This document shows positions 16,507-24,671 of a DNA stretch of 64,000 bases, one piece after another. A program made the translations under genes and the position numbers. The notes under the pieces were generated by a model. It had not been told where the DNA came from and did not search any database. It saw only the letters and a program-made list of their open reading frames with translations. This stretch comes from Flavobacterium sp. ASW18X (lineage in GTDB: Bacteria > Bacteroidota > Bacteroidia > Flavobacteriales > Flavobacteriaceae): positions 1 through 64,000 of the forward strand of contig NZ_SWKK01000010.1 in assembly GCF_005144745.1 (NCBI RefSeq). Reading direction: 5' to 3'. The stretch's first letter is position 1; every line of letters starts with the position of its first letter.

Positions 16507-17808
16507 ATGTTCCAAATAGCACAATTAGGAACACCAACTATAAAATCCCCCTTGGAGTTAAGTACTGTCAAGGGGGATAATATCTTCAACTTTATTACAG
16601 AAGAAGATAAATTGGTGTACGACCTTTCATTAGAAAATTACCAAAATTGTTTAAGCAGTAATTCTGCACCTATTTGCCTAGAAAAGGCTGGGCCTAGAGA
16701 ACACCTCTTTTTTGACCCTAGAACCACCAAAGCGGCTATAGTTACTTGCGGCGGCTTATGTCCTGGTCTTAACAACGTAATTAGGGGTATTGTTATGGCA
16801 CTACACTATTTTTATGGGGTTAAAGAAATTGTTGGTGTACGCTACGGGTATGAAGGTTTAAATCCAGAAGTAGGTCATGAGTTAATGCCACTTACGCCAG
16901 AAGTAGTTAAAAATATACACCATTATGGTGGTACCATTTTAGGGTCTTCTAGAGGTGGACAAGAAGTAACTACTATGGTAGATACATTAATAGCTAATGA
17001 CATCAACGTCCTTTTTACTATTGGCGGGGACGGAACGCTTAAAGGAGCCAATGCTATTGGTGAAGAAATAGGCAAGCGTGGTGCACAAATAAGCGTAGTA
17101 GGCATTCCTAAAACCATAGATAATGATATAGACATCATTGATAAGTCCTTTGGTTTCGAGACGTCTTTTGACATTGCCAGCCCAATAATCAGAGATGCAC
17201 ATAATGAAGCGGCAGGTGCCATGAACGGTATTGCCATTATAAAGCTTATGGGTAGAGATAGTGGTTTTATAGCCGCTTCTGCCTCCTTAGCAATGCCAGA
17301 AGTAAATTATGTACTCATTCCAGAAATGGCATTTAACCTCTACGGTAAAAAAGGCTTTTTAGAACTATTGAAATTGCGCTTAGAAGCCAAAAAACATGCT
17401 GTCATTGTAGTAGCAGAAGGTGCTGGCCAACATCTCATAGAAAAAGAAACTGAGGTAGTAGATGCCTCTGGCAACATACAACATGAAGATATTGGGTTGT
17501 TCTTAAAAGATAAGATTAAAGCTTATTTTAAAGACCATTTTCCTGTAACCATAAAATATATAGACCCCAGTTATATTGTGCGTAGTGCTCCTGCTAACAG
17601 TAGCGATAGTATATTTTGTAGCAGTTTAGCGTACCAAGCAGTACATGGTGCCATGGCCGGTAAAACCCAATTTGTAGTAGGTAAAGTAAATAACAAGTTT
17701 GTACACCTACCTATAGTTGCCGTGACCAGTAAACGTAAAAAAGTTGATTTGGAAAGCGAATTCTGGTTTTCTGTGTTACAAAGTACAGGGCAACCCTTTT
17801 CCTTTTAG
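16507..17808 (+). CDS. pfkA: ATP-dependent 6-phosphofructokinase
   Basis: This 433-residue enzyme phosphorylates fructose 6-phosphate in glycolysis. The motifs are CGGLCPGLNNVIRG (phosphate binding), GGDGTLKGA, PKTIDND (catalytic Asp) and MGRDSGFIA. Gly after GGD points to ATP as donor, while Lys in PKTIDND (Gly in E. coli PfkA) is typical of the longer clade that includes plant PFKs and TP0108. Length over 400 also fits that clade rather than the 320-residue PfkA. It is the fourth gene of the operon. A pyrophosphate-dependent activity cannot be excluded from sequence alone. Confidence 0.9.
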   Translation: MFQIAQLGTPTIKSPLELSTVKGDNIFNFITEEDKLVYDLSLENYQNCLSSNSAPICLEKAGPREHLFFDPRTTKAAIVTCGGLCPGLNNVIRGIVMALHYFYGVKEIVGVRYGYEGLNPEVGHELMPLTPEVVKNIHHYGGTILGSSRGGQEVTTMVDTLIANDINVLFTIGGDGTLKGANAIGEEIGKRGAQISVVGIPKTIDNDIDIIDKSFGFETSFDIASPIIRDAHNEAAGAMNGIAIIKLMGRDSGFIAASASLAMPEVNYVLIPEMAFNLYGKKGFLELLKLRLEAKKHAVIVVAEGAGQHLIEKETEVVDASGNIQHEDIGLFLKDKIKAYFKDHFPVTIKYIDPSYIVRSAPANSSDSIFCSSLAYQAVHGAMAGKTQFVVGKVNNKFVHLPIVAVTSKRKKVDLESEFWFSVLQSTGQPFSF

Positions 17809-17842
17809 GCAGTTAACAAAATATCGGATTAAGCACTGTAAT

Positions 17843-17872
17843 GCATAAGCTAAATTATACTTTAGCTTATGC
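17843..17872. repeat. Perfect inverted repeat covering the cls start codon
   Basis: Perfect 12-base arms (17843-17854 and 17861-17872) with the 6-base spacer TTATAC. The ATG of the cardiolipin synthase gene (17869-17871) lies inside the right arm. No T-run follows, so it is not an ordinary terminator of pfkA. In mRNA it would hide the start codon. Confidence 0.75.
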
Positions 17873-19275
17873 TTTGGACCCTCATCATAATAGTATACCT
17901 TATTATTTCCTTCTTTATCGTAGGAAAATTGCTTGTTAACGGCATGCGGCCTTCCAAAAGTTTGGCATGGTTGCTTGCCATTTTTACCATCCCTATTGGG
18001 GGTATGTTGTTGTATTGGATGGTGGGTAGAAACAGACGCAGAAACAAGCTATTTACGCTTAAAGACGACTTTACAAAAAACCTACCAGAGCCTCCCCGTT
18101 CTAAGCCTACGGAAGATTTAAAAAAACACCGTAGCTTAATTAATCTTATTTATCGCAATTGCGGCTACCCACTTACTTGCGATAATAGTGTAAAGGTGCT
18201 GCGCGATGGGCAAGATACTTTTAATTGCATTTTTGATGCCCTAGAACAAGCAGAAGAACACATCCATATTCAGTATTATATTTTTGAAGATGGCACTTTA
18301 GCAGAACGCTTTTTTAATATCTTAAAAACAAAGTGCGAAGCGGGTGTAAAAGTTCGCTTGATGTATGATAGTGTAGGAAGCTTTTCTTTAGACCGTAGTT
18401 ATAAAAAAAGATTAGAGGATATCGGTGTAGAAGTTGGTCAATTTTTGCCGTATCGGTTTGGAAAATTTTTAGCGTCCATTAATTATCGTAATCATCGTAA
18501 AATAGTGGTTATAGACAATATTATAGGGTTTACCGGAGGTATCAATGTATCTGACAAATACTTGAAAGAAGATAACATGCTGGGTACTTGGCACGATACA
18601 CATCTAAAAATTGTAGGTGATGGAACCAACCTTCTAAACCGTATTTTCTTAACAGATTGGTATTTAGCTACCAATAAAAAGGTCGCTATTCCGGGACGTA
18701 AAATTGATAAACCCATAGAACGAAATGTACCGTTACAAATAGTCCCTAGTGGACCGGACGACGATTTTGCAGTTATGGAACAGGTTTACTTTTCTATCAT
18801 CAATAAAGCTAAAAAATACGTTTACATTGTAAATCCATATATTATTCCTAATCACGCTTTGCTGCAAAGCCTGCAAACAGCTGCCTTAAGTGGCGTAGAT
18901 GTTCGTTTATTGATGAGTAGTACTACGGATTACACTGTGGTAGATTGGGCAGTGCGCTCCTACTTTGAAAGTTATTTAAAGGCTGGTATTAAAGTGCACT
19001 TACAACCCGAAGGATTTATCCATAGTAAAATAATGATTTCTGATGATGAAATTGCAAGCATTGGCACGGCCAACTTAGATAACCGCAGTTTGCATCAGAA
19101 CTATGAGAACAATGCTATTATTTATGACGCTGAGCTTTGCAAAGAAGTAAAGGAAAATTTCTTAAACGATTGTAAAAACGCGGTTCGCTTAACAGATTTT
19201 GATGCGTACCATAAAAGAGGTAAACGACGTAAATTATTAGAAGGAGCAGCAAAGCTGCTCAGCCCCATGCTTTAA
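17869..19275 (+). CDS. cls: Cardiolipin synthase (phospholipase D family)
   Basis: This 468-residue membrane enzyme joins two phosphatidylglycerols to cardiolipin. Two N-terminal helices (about 3-24 and 30-51) are followed by two PLD half-sites. The first is NHRKIVVIDN (HxK-x4-D) with GFTGGIN, and the second is HSKIMISDD with ASIGTANLD. Length is typical for Cls. It lies 60 bases after pfkA and is probably the last gene of the operon. Its start codon lies inside a perfect hairpin. The gene converges with galM, and the two stop codons overlap by a few bases. Confidence 0.93.
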   Translation: MLWTLIIIVYLIISFFIVGKLLVNGMRPSKSLAWLLAIFTIPIGGMLLYWMVGRNRRRNKLFTLKDDFTKNLPEPPRSKPTEDLKKHRSLINLIYRNCGYPLTCDNSVKVLRDGQDTFNCIFDALEQAEEHIHIQYYIFEDGTLAERFFNILKTKCEAGVKVRLMYDSVGSFSLDRSYKKRLEDIGVEVGQFLPYRFGKFLASINYRNHRKIVVIDNIIGFTGGINVSDKYLKEDNMLGTWHDTHLKIVGDGTNLLNRIFLTDWYLATNKKVAIPGRKIDKPIERNVPLQIVPSGPDDDFAVMEQVYFSIINKAKKYVYIVNPYIIPNHALLQSLQTAALSGVDVRLLMSSTTDYTVVDWAVRSYFESYLKAGIKVHLQPEGFIHSKIMISDDEIASIGTANLDNRSLHQNYENNAIIYDAELCKEVKENFLNDCKNAVRLTDFDAYHKRGKRRKLLEGAAKLLSPML

Positions 19276-20339
19276 ACAATTCCAAACTTAAATACAGTGG
19301 TAGTGTTGTACACTTCTCCTGGATGTAAACGTACAGAAGGAAAATCTGGTTTGTTAGGACTATCTGGAAAATGCTGCGTTTCTAAACAAAATGCACAACG
19401 ACGGTTAAAAGTACCCCCTGCAGGATTTTCCAAAGAACCGTCTAACCAATTGGCTGTATAGAGCTGTACCCCAGGCTCTGTGGTCCAAACCTCCATTGTT
19501 CTACCACTAGATAGTTCCTGTACCGTGGCCGCCTGGCGTAAATCTCCTTTTAATCCGTCTACAACCCAACAATGATCGTAGCCATTCCCTATTTCTAGTT
19601 GGTCATTAGTTGCATCTATGGCTTCGCCAATTGGCTTCATCCTTGTAAAATCAAAAGGTGTATCTACAACAGAGCGTAATTCTCCTGTAGGGATACTGTG
19701 TACATCTACTGGTAAGTATGACTCTGCGTTTAATTGCAAATGGTGGTCTAATACCTCTGTGTTTAAATCACCACTTAAATTAAAATAACCGTGATGAGTT
19801 AGATTGACTACAGTTGCTTTATCTGTAATGGCATGGTACACTACCTTCAACTCATTAGTCTCTGTTAAGGTGTACGTCACCTTCACCTGTAAATTCCCAG
19901 GAAAACCCTCTTCTCCATCGGCACTTAGATAGGTTAATTCCAAATACACTGCATCTTGGTCTTTTCTTGTAGTAGCATCCCAAACTTTACTTTCAAAACC
20001 TTCTTCCCCTCCATGTAGATTATTTGGGCCGTTATTGGCTGCCAATTTATAGATTTGGCCATCCAGTTTAAATGACGCATTGGCAATACGGTTACCATAC
20101 CGCCCTACAATAGCTCCAAAATAGGGGTCGTTTTGTAAATATCCTTCTAGACTATCAAATCCCATGGTAATATTGGCATGTTTACCCTTTTGGTCTGGTA
20201 TATATAGTTCTGTTAAACGCCCCCCTAAAGTAATTATGTGGGCCTTTACCCCATTGGTATTGGTCAATATATATTTTTCTATTGTTGTACCATTAGGTAA
20301 ACAGCCAAAAGGAGTGTTTGTAATTGCTAAGTGGCTCAT
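19272..20339 (-). CDS. galM: Aldose 1-epimerase (galactose mutarotase)
   Basis: This 355-residue enzyme interconverts the alpha and beta anomers of galactose or glucose, providing alpha-galactose for GalK. The motifs include GRYGNRIANASFKLDG (substrate Arg), NNLHGGEEGF, the catalytic His in NLTHHGYFNLSG, and WTTEPGVQLYTANW with the C-terminal catalytic Glu in FCLETQHFPDSPN. No signal peptide is seen, so it is cytosolic. It diverges from a NUDIX-type regulator, and a perfect inverted repeat (20392-20425) lies about 53 bases upstream of its start. Confidence 0.93.
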   Translation of the reverse strand: MSHLAITNTPFGCLPNGTTIEKYILTNTNGVKAHIITLGGRLTELYIPDQKGKHANITMGFDSLEGYLQNDPYFGAIVGRYGNRIANASFKLDGQIYKLAANNGPNNLHGGEEGFESKVWDATTRKDQDAVYLELTYLSADGEEGFPGNLQVKVTYTLTETNELKVVYHAITDKATVVNLTHHGYFNLSGDLNTEVLDHHLQLNAESYLPVDVHSIPTGELRSVVDTPFDFTRMKPIGEAIDATNDQLEIGNGYDHCWVVDGLKGDLRQAATVQELSSGRTMEVWTTEPGVQLYTANWLDGSLENPAGGTFNRRCAFCLETQHFPDSPNKPDFPSVRLHPGEVYNTTTVFKFGIV

Positions 20340-20391
20340 GAGTGTGCTTTGTAGTCCTATTAATGCTGAAAGATAAGATGCTTTAAAGACA

Positions 20392-20425
20392 ATAGTTAGT
20401 AAAGCTTTTAGAAGATACTAACTAT
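20392..20425. promoter_or_regulatory. Perfect 10-bp inverted repeat between galM and the regulator
   Basis: ATAGTTAGTA (20392-20401) and TACTAACTAT (20416-20425) are exact reverse complements, 14 bases apart. The repeat sits in the divergent 268-base region, close to galM, which suits an operator. A related partial palindrome, GTTTGGATACACTAAC, lies near 20564-20579, just before the regulator gene. Confidence 0.6.
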
Positions 20426-20607
20426 AACGATTGCGCATGAAAAAGTTGGTACAAATTGTCCTAAATAAAAGCATAATTCTGAAATAAAAAATAAAAATAG
20501 CTGGTAGTCTAAGAAGTAGTAAACAGTAAAATTCTGCTTAAAAGAAAAAAGTCCTTTATTTTTGTTTGGATACACTAACGAATTAAAAGCACAAAGAAAC
20601 CTACTGG

Positions 20608-21333
20608 ATGGAGGCTAAACGACCTGAAAAAAATACGATTAATACCAATTACTATGCTAACGAGGACCAAGTATTATTGGCTGTTGACTGTATTATATTT
20701 GGGTTTGATAAAAAACAGCTTAAAATTTTATTAGTAAAGCGAAACGTGGAGCCAGAAAAAGGCAAATGGTCTTTAATTGGTGGCTTTATGAAGCAAAACG
20801 AAAATCTAGATACTACAGCAGAACGCGTTTTACAATTAAATACTGGTTTAGATAATGTGTACATGGAACAGCTTTATACCTTTAGCAACGTAGTACGTGA
20901 CCCTGGAAAACGTGCCATTTCTGTTGCCTATTATGCACTAATAGACGTAGCCACGCATGAGGTTAAAGATATTCCGTTAGAATCTGCCAAATGGTTTGAT
21001 TTTAAGGAAACACCAGAACTTATTTTTGACCATGCAGAAATGGTAGAAAAAGCAATTTCTAGATTGCGTAGAAGAGCCATGACACGCCCCATTGGGTTTG
21101 AACTGCTTCCTGAAAAATTTACAATGAGGCAATTGCAAACCTTGTATGAATGCATTTTGGATAAGGAGTTAGACAAGCGCAATTTCATAAGTAAAATTAA
21201 CTCCCTAGACGTGCTCATTCGTTTGGATGAAAAAGATAAAACAGATTCTAAAAAAGGGTCTTATCTATACGTTTTTGATAAAGAAAAGTACGAGAAAAAG
21301 GTAGCAGAAGAAGGCTTCAACTTTAAAATGTAA
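20608..21333 (+). CDS. NUDIX-domain transcriptional regulator (NrtR/AraR type)
   Basis: This is a protein of 241 residues. Residues about 20-150 form a NUDIX fold (LLAVDCIIFGFDKKQLKILLVKR, then GKWSLIGGFMKQNENLD). The catalytic REXXEE box is degenerate (ERVLQLN in its place), so hydrolysis is unlikely. The C-terminal part (about 160-241) has the winged-helix look of the NrtR/AraR group, with MTRPIGFELLPEKFTMRQLQ. In Bacteroidota, AraR of this family controls arabinose genes. Here the divergent galM and the galactose genes nearby suggest a galactose or galactoside signal (inference). A -7 box TATTTTTG lies at 20557-20564. Confidence 0.85.
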   Translation: MEAKRPEKNTINTNYYANEDQVLLAVDCIIFGFDKKQLKILLVKRNVEPEKGKWSLIGGFMKQNENLDTTAERVLQLNTGLDNVYMEQLYTFSNVVRDPGKRAISVAYYALIDVATHEVKDIPLESAKWFDFKETPELIFDHAEMVEKAISRLRRRAMTRPIGFELLPEKFTMRQLQTLYECILDKELDKRNFISKINSLDVLIRLDEKDKTDSKKGSYLYVFDKEKYEKKVAEEGFNFKM

Positions 21334-21600
21334 GACAACAGCTAAGGTATAACGTATACATAATCAATTCCCAAGAATAACTGTTATAAAATTTACAACA
21401 AAAGTACTACTAGGATGGCTACACAATACCACAAAACTCATATCCTGTGCTTTAGGGGAACTATTTAAACCTATCAAATAAACTGCCTTCCATATTTTGA
21501 CTACACACGAGCCAATTCTGTAAAGCTAAAGGATAAAATACGGATAGATTACCGCTATAAAAATGTACACTGTTTTCTTCTTTATATTTAGATGAGAAGC
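21334..21600. other. Intergenic stretch without visible gene
   Basis: Between the NUDIX regulator and the terminator of the RimB-RimK gene. I see no ORF with coding character and no strong structure, apart from the terminator that follows at 21601-21630. Confidence 0.5.
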
Positions 21601-21630
21601 AAAAAAAAAGCGATGAGAAAAACCCATCGC
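21601..21630 (-). terminator. Terminator of the RimB-RimK operon
   Basis: GCGATG (21610-21615) pairs with CATCGC (21625-21630). On the minus strand nine T follow. Confidence 0.85.
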
Positions 21631-21657
21631 CCTAAATATTAAATGTATTGATTGTCC

Positions 21658-23028
21658 TTAATGCGAGGTATATTTTAACTTACGCTCAATAGTCTCTATC
21701 ATAATATTGGCAATATCTAAGCCTGTTGCGTTTTCTATGCCTTCTAAGCCTGGGGAAGAGTTAACTTCTAACAATAATGGTCCGCGATTACTACGAATTA
21801 AATCGACCCCTGCAACATCTAAATTCAACGCTTTAGCTGATTTTACTGCTAGTTTGCGTTCTTCTGAAGTTATCTTTATTAAAGAGGCTTTACCACCTTG
21901 ATGAATGTTAGCCCGGAATTCGCCCTTCTGTGCTTGCCTTTGCATGGAGGCTACTACCTTACCATTAACCACAAAACAACGGATATCTTGCCCATTGGCT
22001 TCTTTGATAAATTCTTGCACCAAGATATTGGTTTGCACACTCTTAAAAGCATTAATAACACTTTCTGCAGCCTTATTGGTTTCTGCCAAAACTACACCTC
22101 TACCTTGTGTACTTTCTAGTAATTTTATAATTAAAGGTGCCCCATCTACCATCCGGATAAGGTCCTTGGTATCTTGTGGTGATTTAGCAAAACCGGTTAC
22201 TGGAATATGTATATCGTTTTTAGAAAAAACTTGTGAAGCGTACAGTTTATCTCTAGATTTAGAAATAGCATCGGCAGAATTAAGACAGTATACGCCAAGG
22301 GTATGAAATTGCCTCAGTAAAGCACAACCATAAAAAGTAACTGATGGTTTTATACGGGGTATTACCGCGTCCATTTTATCCAAAACATTACCACCTCTGT
22401 ACCGTACCTGTGGCGCTATGGCATCTAATTTCATGTACGCACTTTCTACGTTCAGAAAAACTACTTCGTGCCCTCTTGCTTGTCCTGCCTCTACAATACG
22501 CTTATTGCTATATAAATTAGGATTACTTGCTAATAAACCTATGGTTAGACCATCTTTTTTACGCATATAAGGTTTATAGAGCACATTCATTTCATCATCA
22601 GAAATATCGCCCATTAAAAAACTTTCAGAAGGGTCTACTAAAAAGCGGTCGTTTAAAGCTTCTCTACCCAAAAGCATACGATACTCCATAGTATCTCTAT
22701 TAGCAAGGGTTACTTCTATGTCAAAAGTTTGGTCACCAATACCTACGTGTGTTTTAATTACAGGACGTTCTTCTGCTATTCCTTGAGAGCTTTTTACAGT
22801 TCTGAGCCCTACCAATCTAGCTTGGCAAAGAATAGATATACTTCTGTTATCTTGAATGGGGTTTACCTCAAACCGCACCCATTCTTCTAATCCTTTAGTA
22901 AATATTTTAACCTTTGTGGCTTGCAAAGAAGAGGTTTTAGCTCCAGAATCTACTCGTGCCTTAATGGCAGGAATACCCAGTTCTTCTAGTTTGCACCATT
23001 CCTCGCTTGCTACTACTGCTTTATTCAT
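21658..23028 (-). CDS. RimB-like retropepsin domain fused to RimK ATP-grasp ligase
   Basis: This is a protein of 456 residues with two parts. Residues about 5-145 match the PF05618 retropepsin-like family (once called ATP-dependent zinc protease), with the aspartic-protease motif [13 protein letters not shown]. Residues about 160-456 are an ATP-grasp glutamate ligase of the RimK type, with [17 protein letters not shown], the central [17 protein letters not shown] (ATP binding) and [23 protein letters not shown] (metal ligands); these motifs are quoted in part. In Pseudomonas, RimK adds glutamates to ribosomal protein S6, and the separate protease RimB acts in the same pathway. Here both are one polypeptide. 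The ribosome as target is by analogy. It lies 9 bases after the DUF155 gene, in one operon. Confidence 0.85.
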   Translation of the reverse strand: MNKAVVASEEWCKLEELGIPAIKARVDSGAKTSSLQATKVKIFTKGLEEWVRFEVNPIQDNRSISILCQARLVGLRTVKSSQGIAEERPVIKTHVGIGDQTFDIEVTLANRDTMEYRMLLGREALNDRFLVDPSESFLMGDISDDEMNVLYKPYMRKKDGLTIGLLASNPNLYSNKRIVEAGQARGHEVVFLNVESAYMKLDAIAPQVRYRGGNVLDKMDAVIPRIKPSVTFYGCALLRQFHTLGVYCLNSADAISKSRDKLYASQVFSKNDIHIPVTGFAKSPQDTKDLIRMVDGAPLIIKLLESTQGRGVVLAETNKAAESVINAFKSVQTNILVQEFIKEANGQDIRCFVVNGKVVASMQRQAQKGEFRANIHQGGKASLIKITSEERKLAVKSAKALNLDVAGVDLIRSNRGPLLLEVNSSPGLEGIENATGLDIANIMIETIERKLKYTSH

Positions 23029-23037
23029 TTTATCCTA

Positions 23038-23823
23038 TTATTTAAACATTCGCAATATGAACATATCAAGGATTTCTACCAAGATTAGAATAATAATTAT
23101 CCATTCTAAACGGCTACTTTCCTTATGGTCCATGATGTCTTTAAATAAGCTAAGGTTTTCTTTGATAATGTTTCCCTGCTCCTTAATAGTGCGGTACCGT
23201 TCCTTTAAATCAAAAATTCTTTTTAAATCCTTATCTAACTTATCTAAATTTTCATCTTCCCAAGTTACTTCATGCGAATCAAAAATGTAAAGATTCTCTG
23301 ATATTTGATTGTTAATATTTAGGACTTTTCCAATGTGCCGTTTTAATTTTTTACCACCAATATCTAATTTACCGTGCATCTCTAAAAAAGTAGTATGCTT
23401 TCTGGTCTCTTTAATAATTTGCTCTGATAATCTAGAAAAGTAATCTAAGGCAACGGATTGTGCCAAATGCATTAGCGTTAATCTAATGCCTTCTACATTA
23501 TCTTTTTTTAGCGTTACCTTATTATTGGTCACTCTAACCCAAGGTGTTTCTGCTACAAACTCTAAAGTAATATCATCCATCAGGCATTCTACTTGCCATT
23601 GGTCTGTATGGGATTGTAATTGATTTAGGAGTGTAGCTACACGTTCGGAAGTATAACCATAATAAGATATCATTCCGTATTTAAATAGGTATATATAGGC
23701 GTCTTGGTCTTTAAAGAAAAGTTCGTCCCTATCACCAAAAATGAGACTACCTAACTGCAAGTCTCTACACTTTGCAATATCTATAGCACCTGCTATATGC
23801 ATTGCAACAGCTTTATTTTCCAT
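23038..23823 (-). CDS. RMD1/DUF155 family protein
   Basis: This is a protein of 261 residues. The domain (about 30-215) shows the DUF155 pattern LFFKDQDAYIYLFKYGMISYYG and the long helical FLEMHGKLDIGGKKLKRHIG segment. It ends in LEWIIIILILVEILDMFIL, a C-terminal membrane anchor, so most of the protein faces the cytosol. The eukaryotic members RMD1/RMND1 work in mitochondrial translation and microtubule processes; the bacterial role is unknown. Placed next to a RimK-type ribosomal modifier, a link to translation is an attractive guess. It lies between the NUDIX hydrolase and the RimB-RimK gene on the same strand. Confidence 0.82.
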   Translation of the reverse strand: MENKAVAMHIAGAIDIAKCRDLQLGSLIFGDRDELFFKDQDAYIYLFKYGMISYYGYTSERVATLLNQLQSHTDQWQVECLMDDITLEFVAETPWVRVTNNKVTLKKDNVEGIRLTLMHLAQSVALDYFSRLSEQIIKETRKHTTFLEMHGKLDIGGKKLKRHIGKVLNINNQISENLYIFDSHEVTWEDENLDKLDKDLKRIFDLKERYRTIKEQGNIIKENLSLFKDIMDHKESSRLEWIIIILILVEILDMFILRMFK

Positions 23824-23836
23824 TACTTATTTACTG

Positions 23837-24301
23837 CTATGAAGTACGTTGTATGGGAGAAGATTGTTGTAGTGCGTAAGTCTCTACATAAGTGGTTTCT
23901 TCTTTGGCCCCTTTATTTTTAAAGTAAGTTTTAATGGCCTTACGGTCTGTTTTATCCATATATTCTATGGCCTCTTTATAATCTAGCCACAAAGTTTCTG
24001 TGAACTTGTGCGTTTCTATAACAGCAATTGGTTTTTCTTCTATTTTACTGTAATAGTATTTTTTAGAGTAAGTAACTTCTTTAGATTTCTCTATAAAAGT
24101 AAAAAAGAGCTCCAATGCATCTTCTTGTAATTGTAGAGCTATTTCTTCTGCTGTCTCACGCATCAGTGCTTCTATGTACGTTTCATTTTTTTTTCTAATC
24201 CCACCAGGAAGGGTGTATTGTTTGCGTTTTCCCACTTTTCTCATCACTAAGACTTTCTGGTCTTTTATCGCAACCAATCTAGATTTAAAAATTTTTTTCA
24301 T
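23837..24301 (-). CDS. NUDIX hydrolase
   Basis: This is a protein of 154 residues. It has a complete NUDIX box: GGIRKKNE followed seven residues later by RETAEEIA, so it should hydrolyse a nucleoside diphosphate linked to another group. The substrate is not evident. The start at 24301 (MKKIFKSRL) is chosen; the frame is open to 24328 but the extra nine residues lack a reason. It lies 13 bases before the DUF155 gene, probably in the same operon. Confidence 0.82.
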   Translation of the reverse strand: MKKIFKSRLVAIKDQKVLVMRKVGKRKQYTLPGGIRKKNETYIEALMRETAEEIALQLQEDALELFFTFIEKSKEVTYSKKYYYSKIEEKPIAVIETHKFTETLWLDYKEAIEYMDKTDRKAIKTYFKNKGAKEETTYVETYALQQSSPIQRTS

Positions 24302-24316
24302 ACAAATAAGCTTAAT

Positions 24317-24344
24317 ATGGGCAAGCAAGATAAAGCTTGCCCAT
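24317..24344. terminator. Hairpin after the small secreted-protein gene
   Basis: Perfect 10-base arms (ATGGGCAAGC with GCTTGCCCAT) and an 8-base loop. The T-rich tail lies on the plus strand, although both flanking genes read on the minus strand, so its role as a terminator is uncertain. Confidence 0.45.
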
Positions 24345-24350
24345 TGTTTT

Positions 24351-24656
24351 TTATTGTATGGGCACCAATTTTTTTAAGATGTACACCTCAAATTCTTGGT
24401 CTTCCTCATCAATATCAGTTTCTATGGAAAAGGTTACCTTAAATGGTTTACCCACCCACTCTTCTGATGTAAGGTCGTAGTTTTCTAGTACTTCTGCAGG
24501 TACGTCAGAGAAATCATAGGAGGTACCATCGTCCCCCATAAAAGAATACATCTCATTAACGTAGCCGTCATACGTAGCTGCTACGGTCTGGTCTTGCACG
24601 TCTAATCCTTGTAGTGCAACCATGAAGAAAGCAAAAATAATTGCAGTTAATTTCAT
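24351..24656 (-). CDS. Small exported protein, unknown function
   Basis: This is a protein of 101 residues. It has a signal-like N-terminus (MKLTAIIFAFFMVALQG) and a strongly acidic body (many Asp and Glu), ending in EFEVYILKKLVPIQ. The pattern recalls small Flavobacteriaceae periplasmic proteins, but I do not recognise the family. It lies 15 bases after the stop codon of the deoxyhypusine-synthase-like gene, so it could be the last gene of the polyamine operon. Confidence 0.6.
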   Translation of the reverse strand: MKLTAIIFAFFMVALQGLDVQDQTVAATYDGYVNEMYSFMGDDGTSYDFSDVPAEVLENYDLTSEEWVGKPFKVTFSIETDIDEEDQEFEVYILKKLVPIQ

Positions 24657-24671
24657 TCTTAGAATAGTGAA

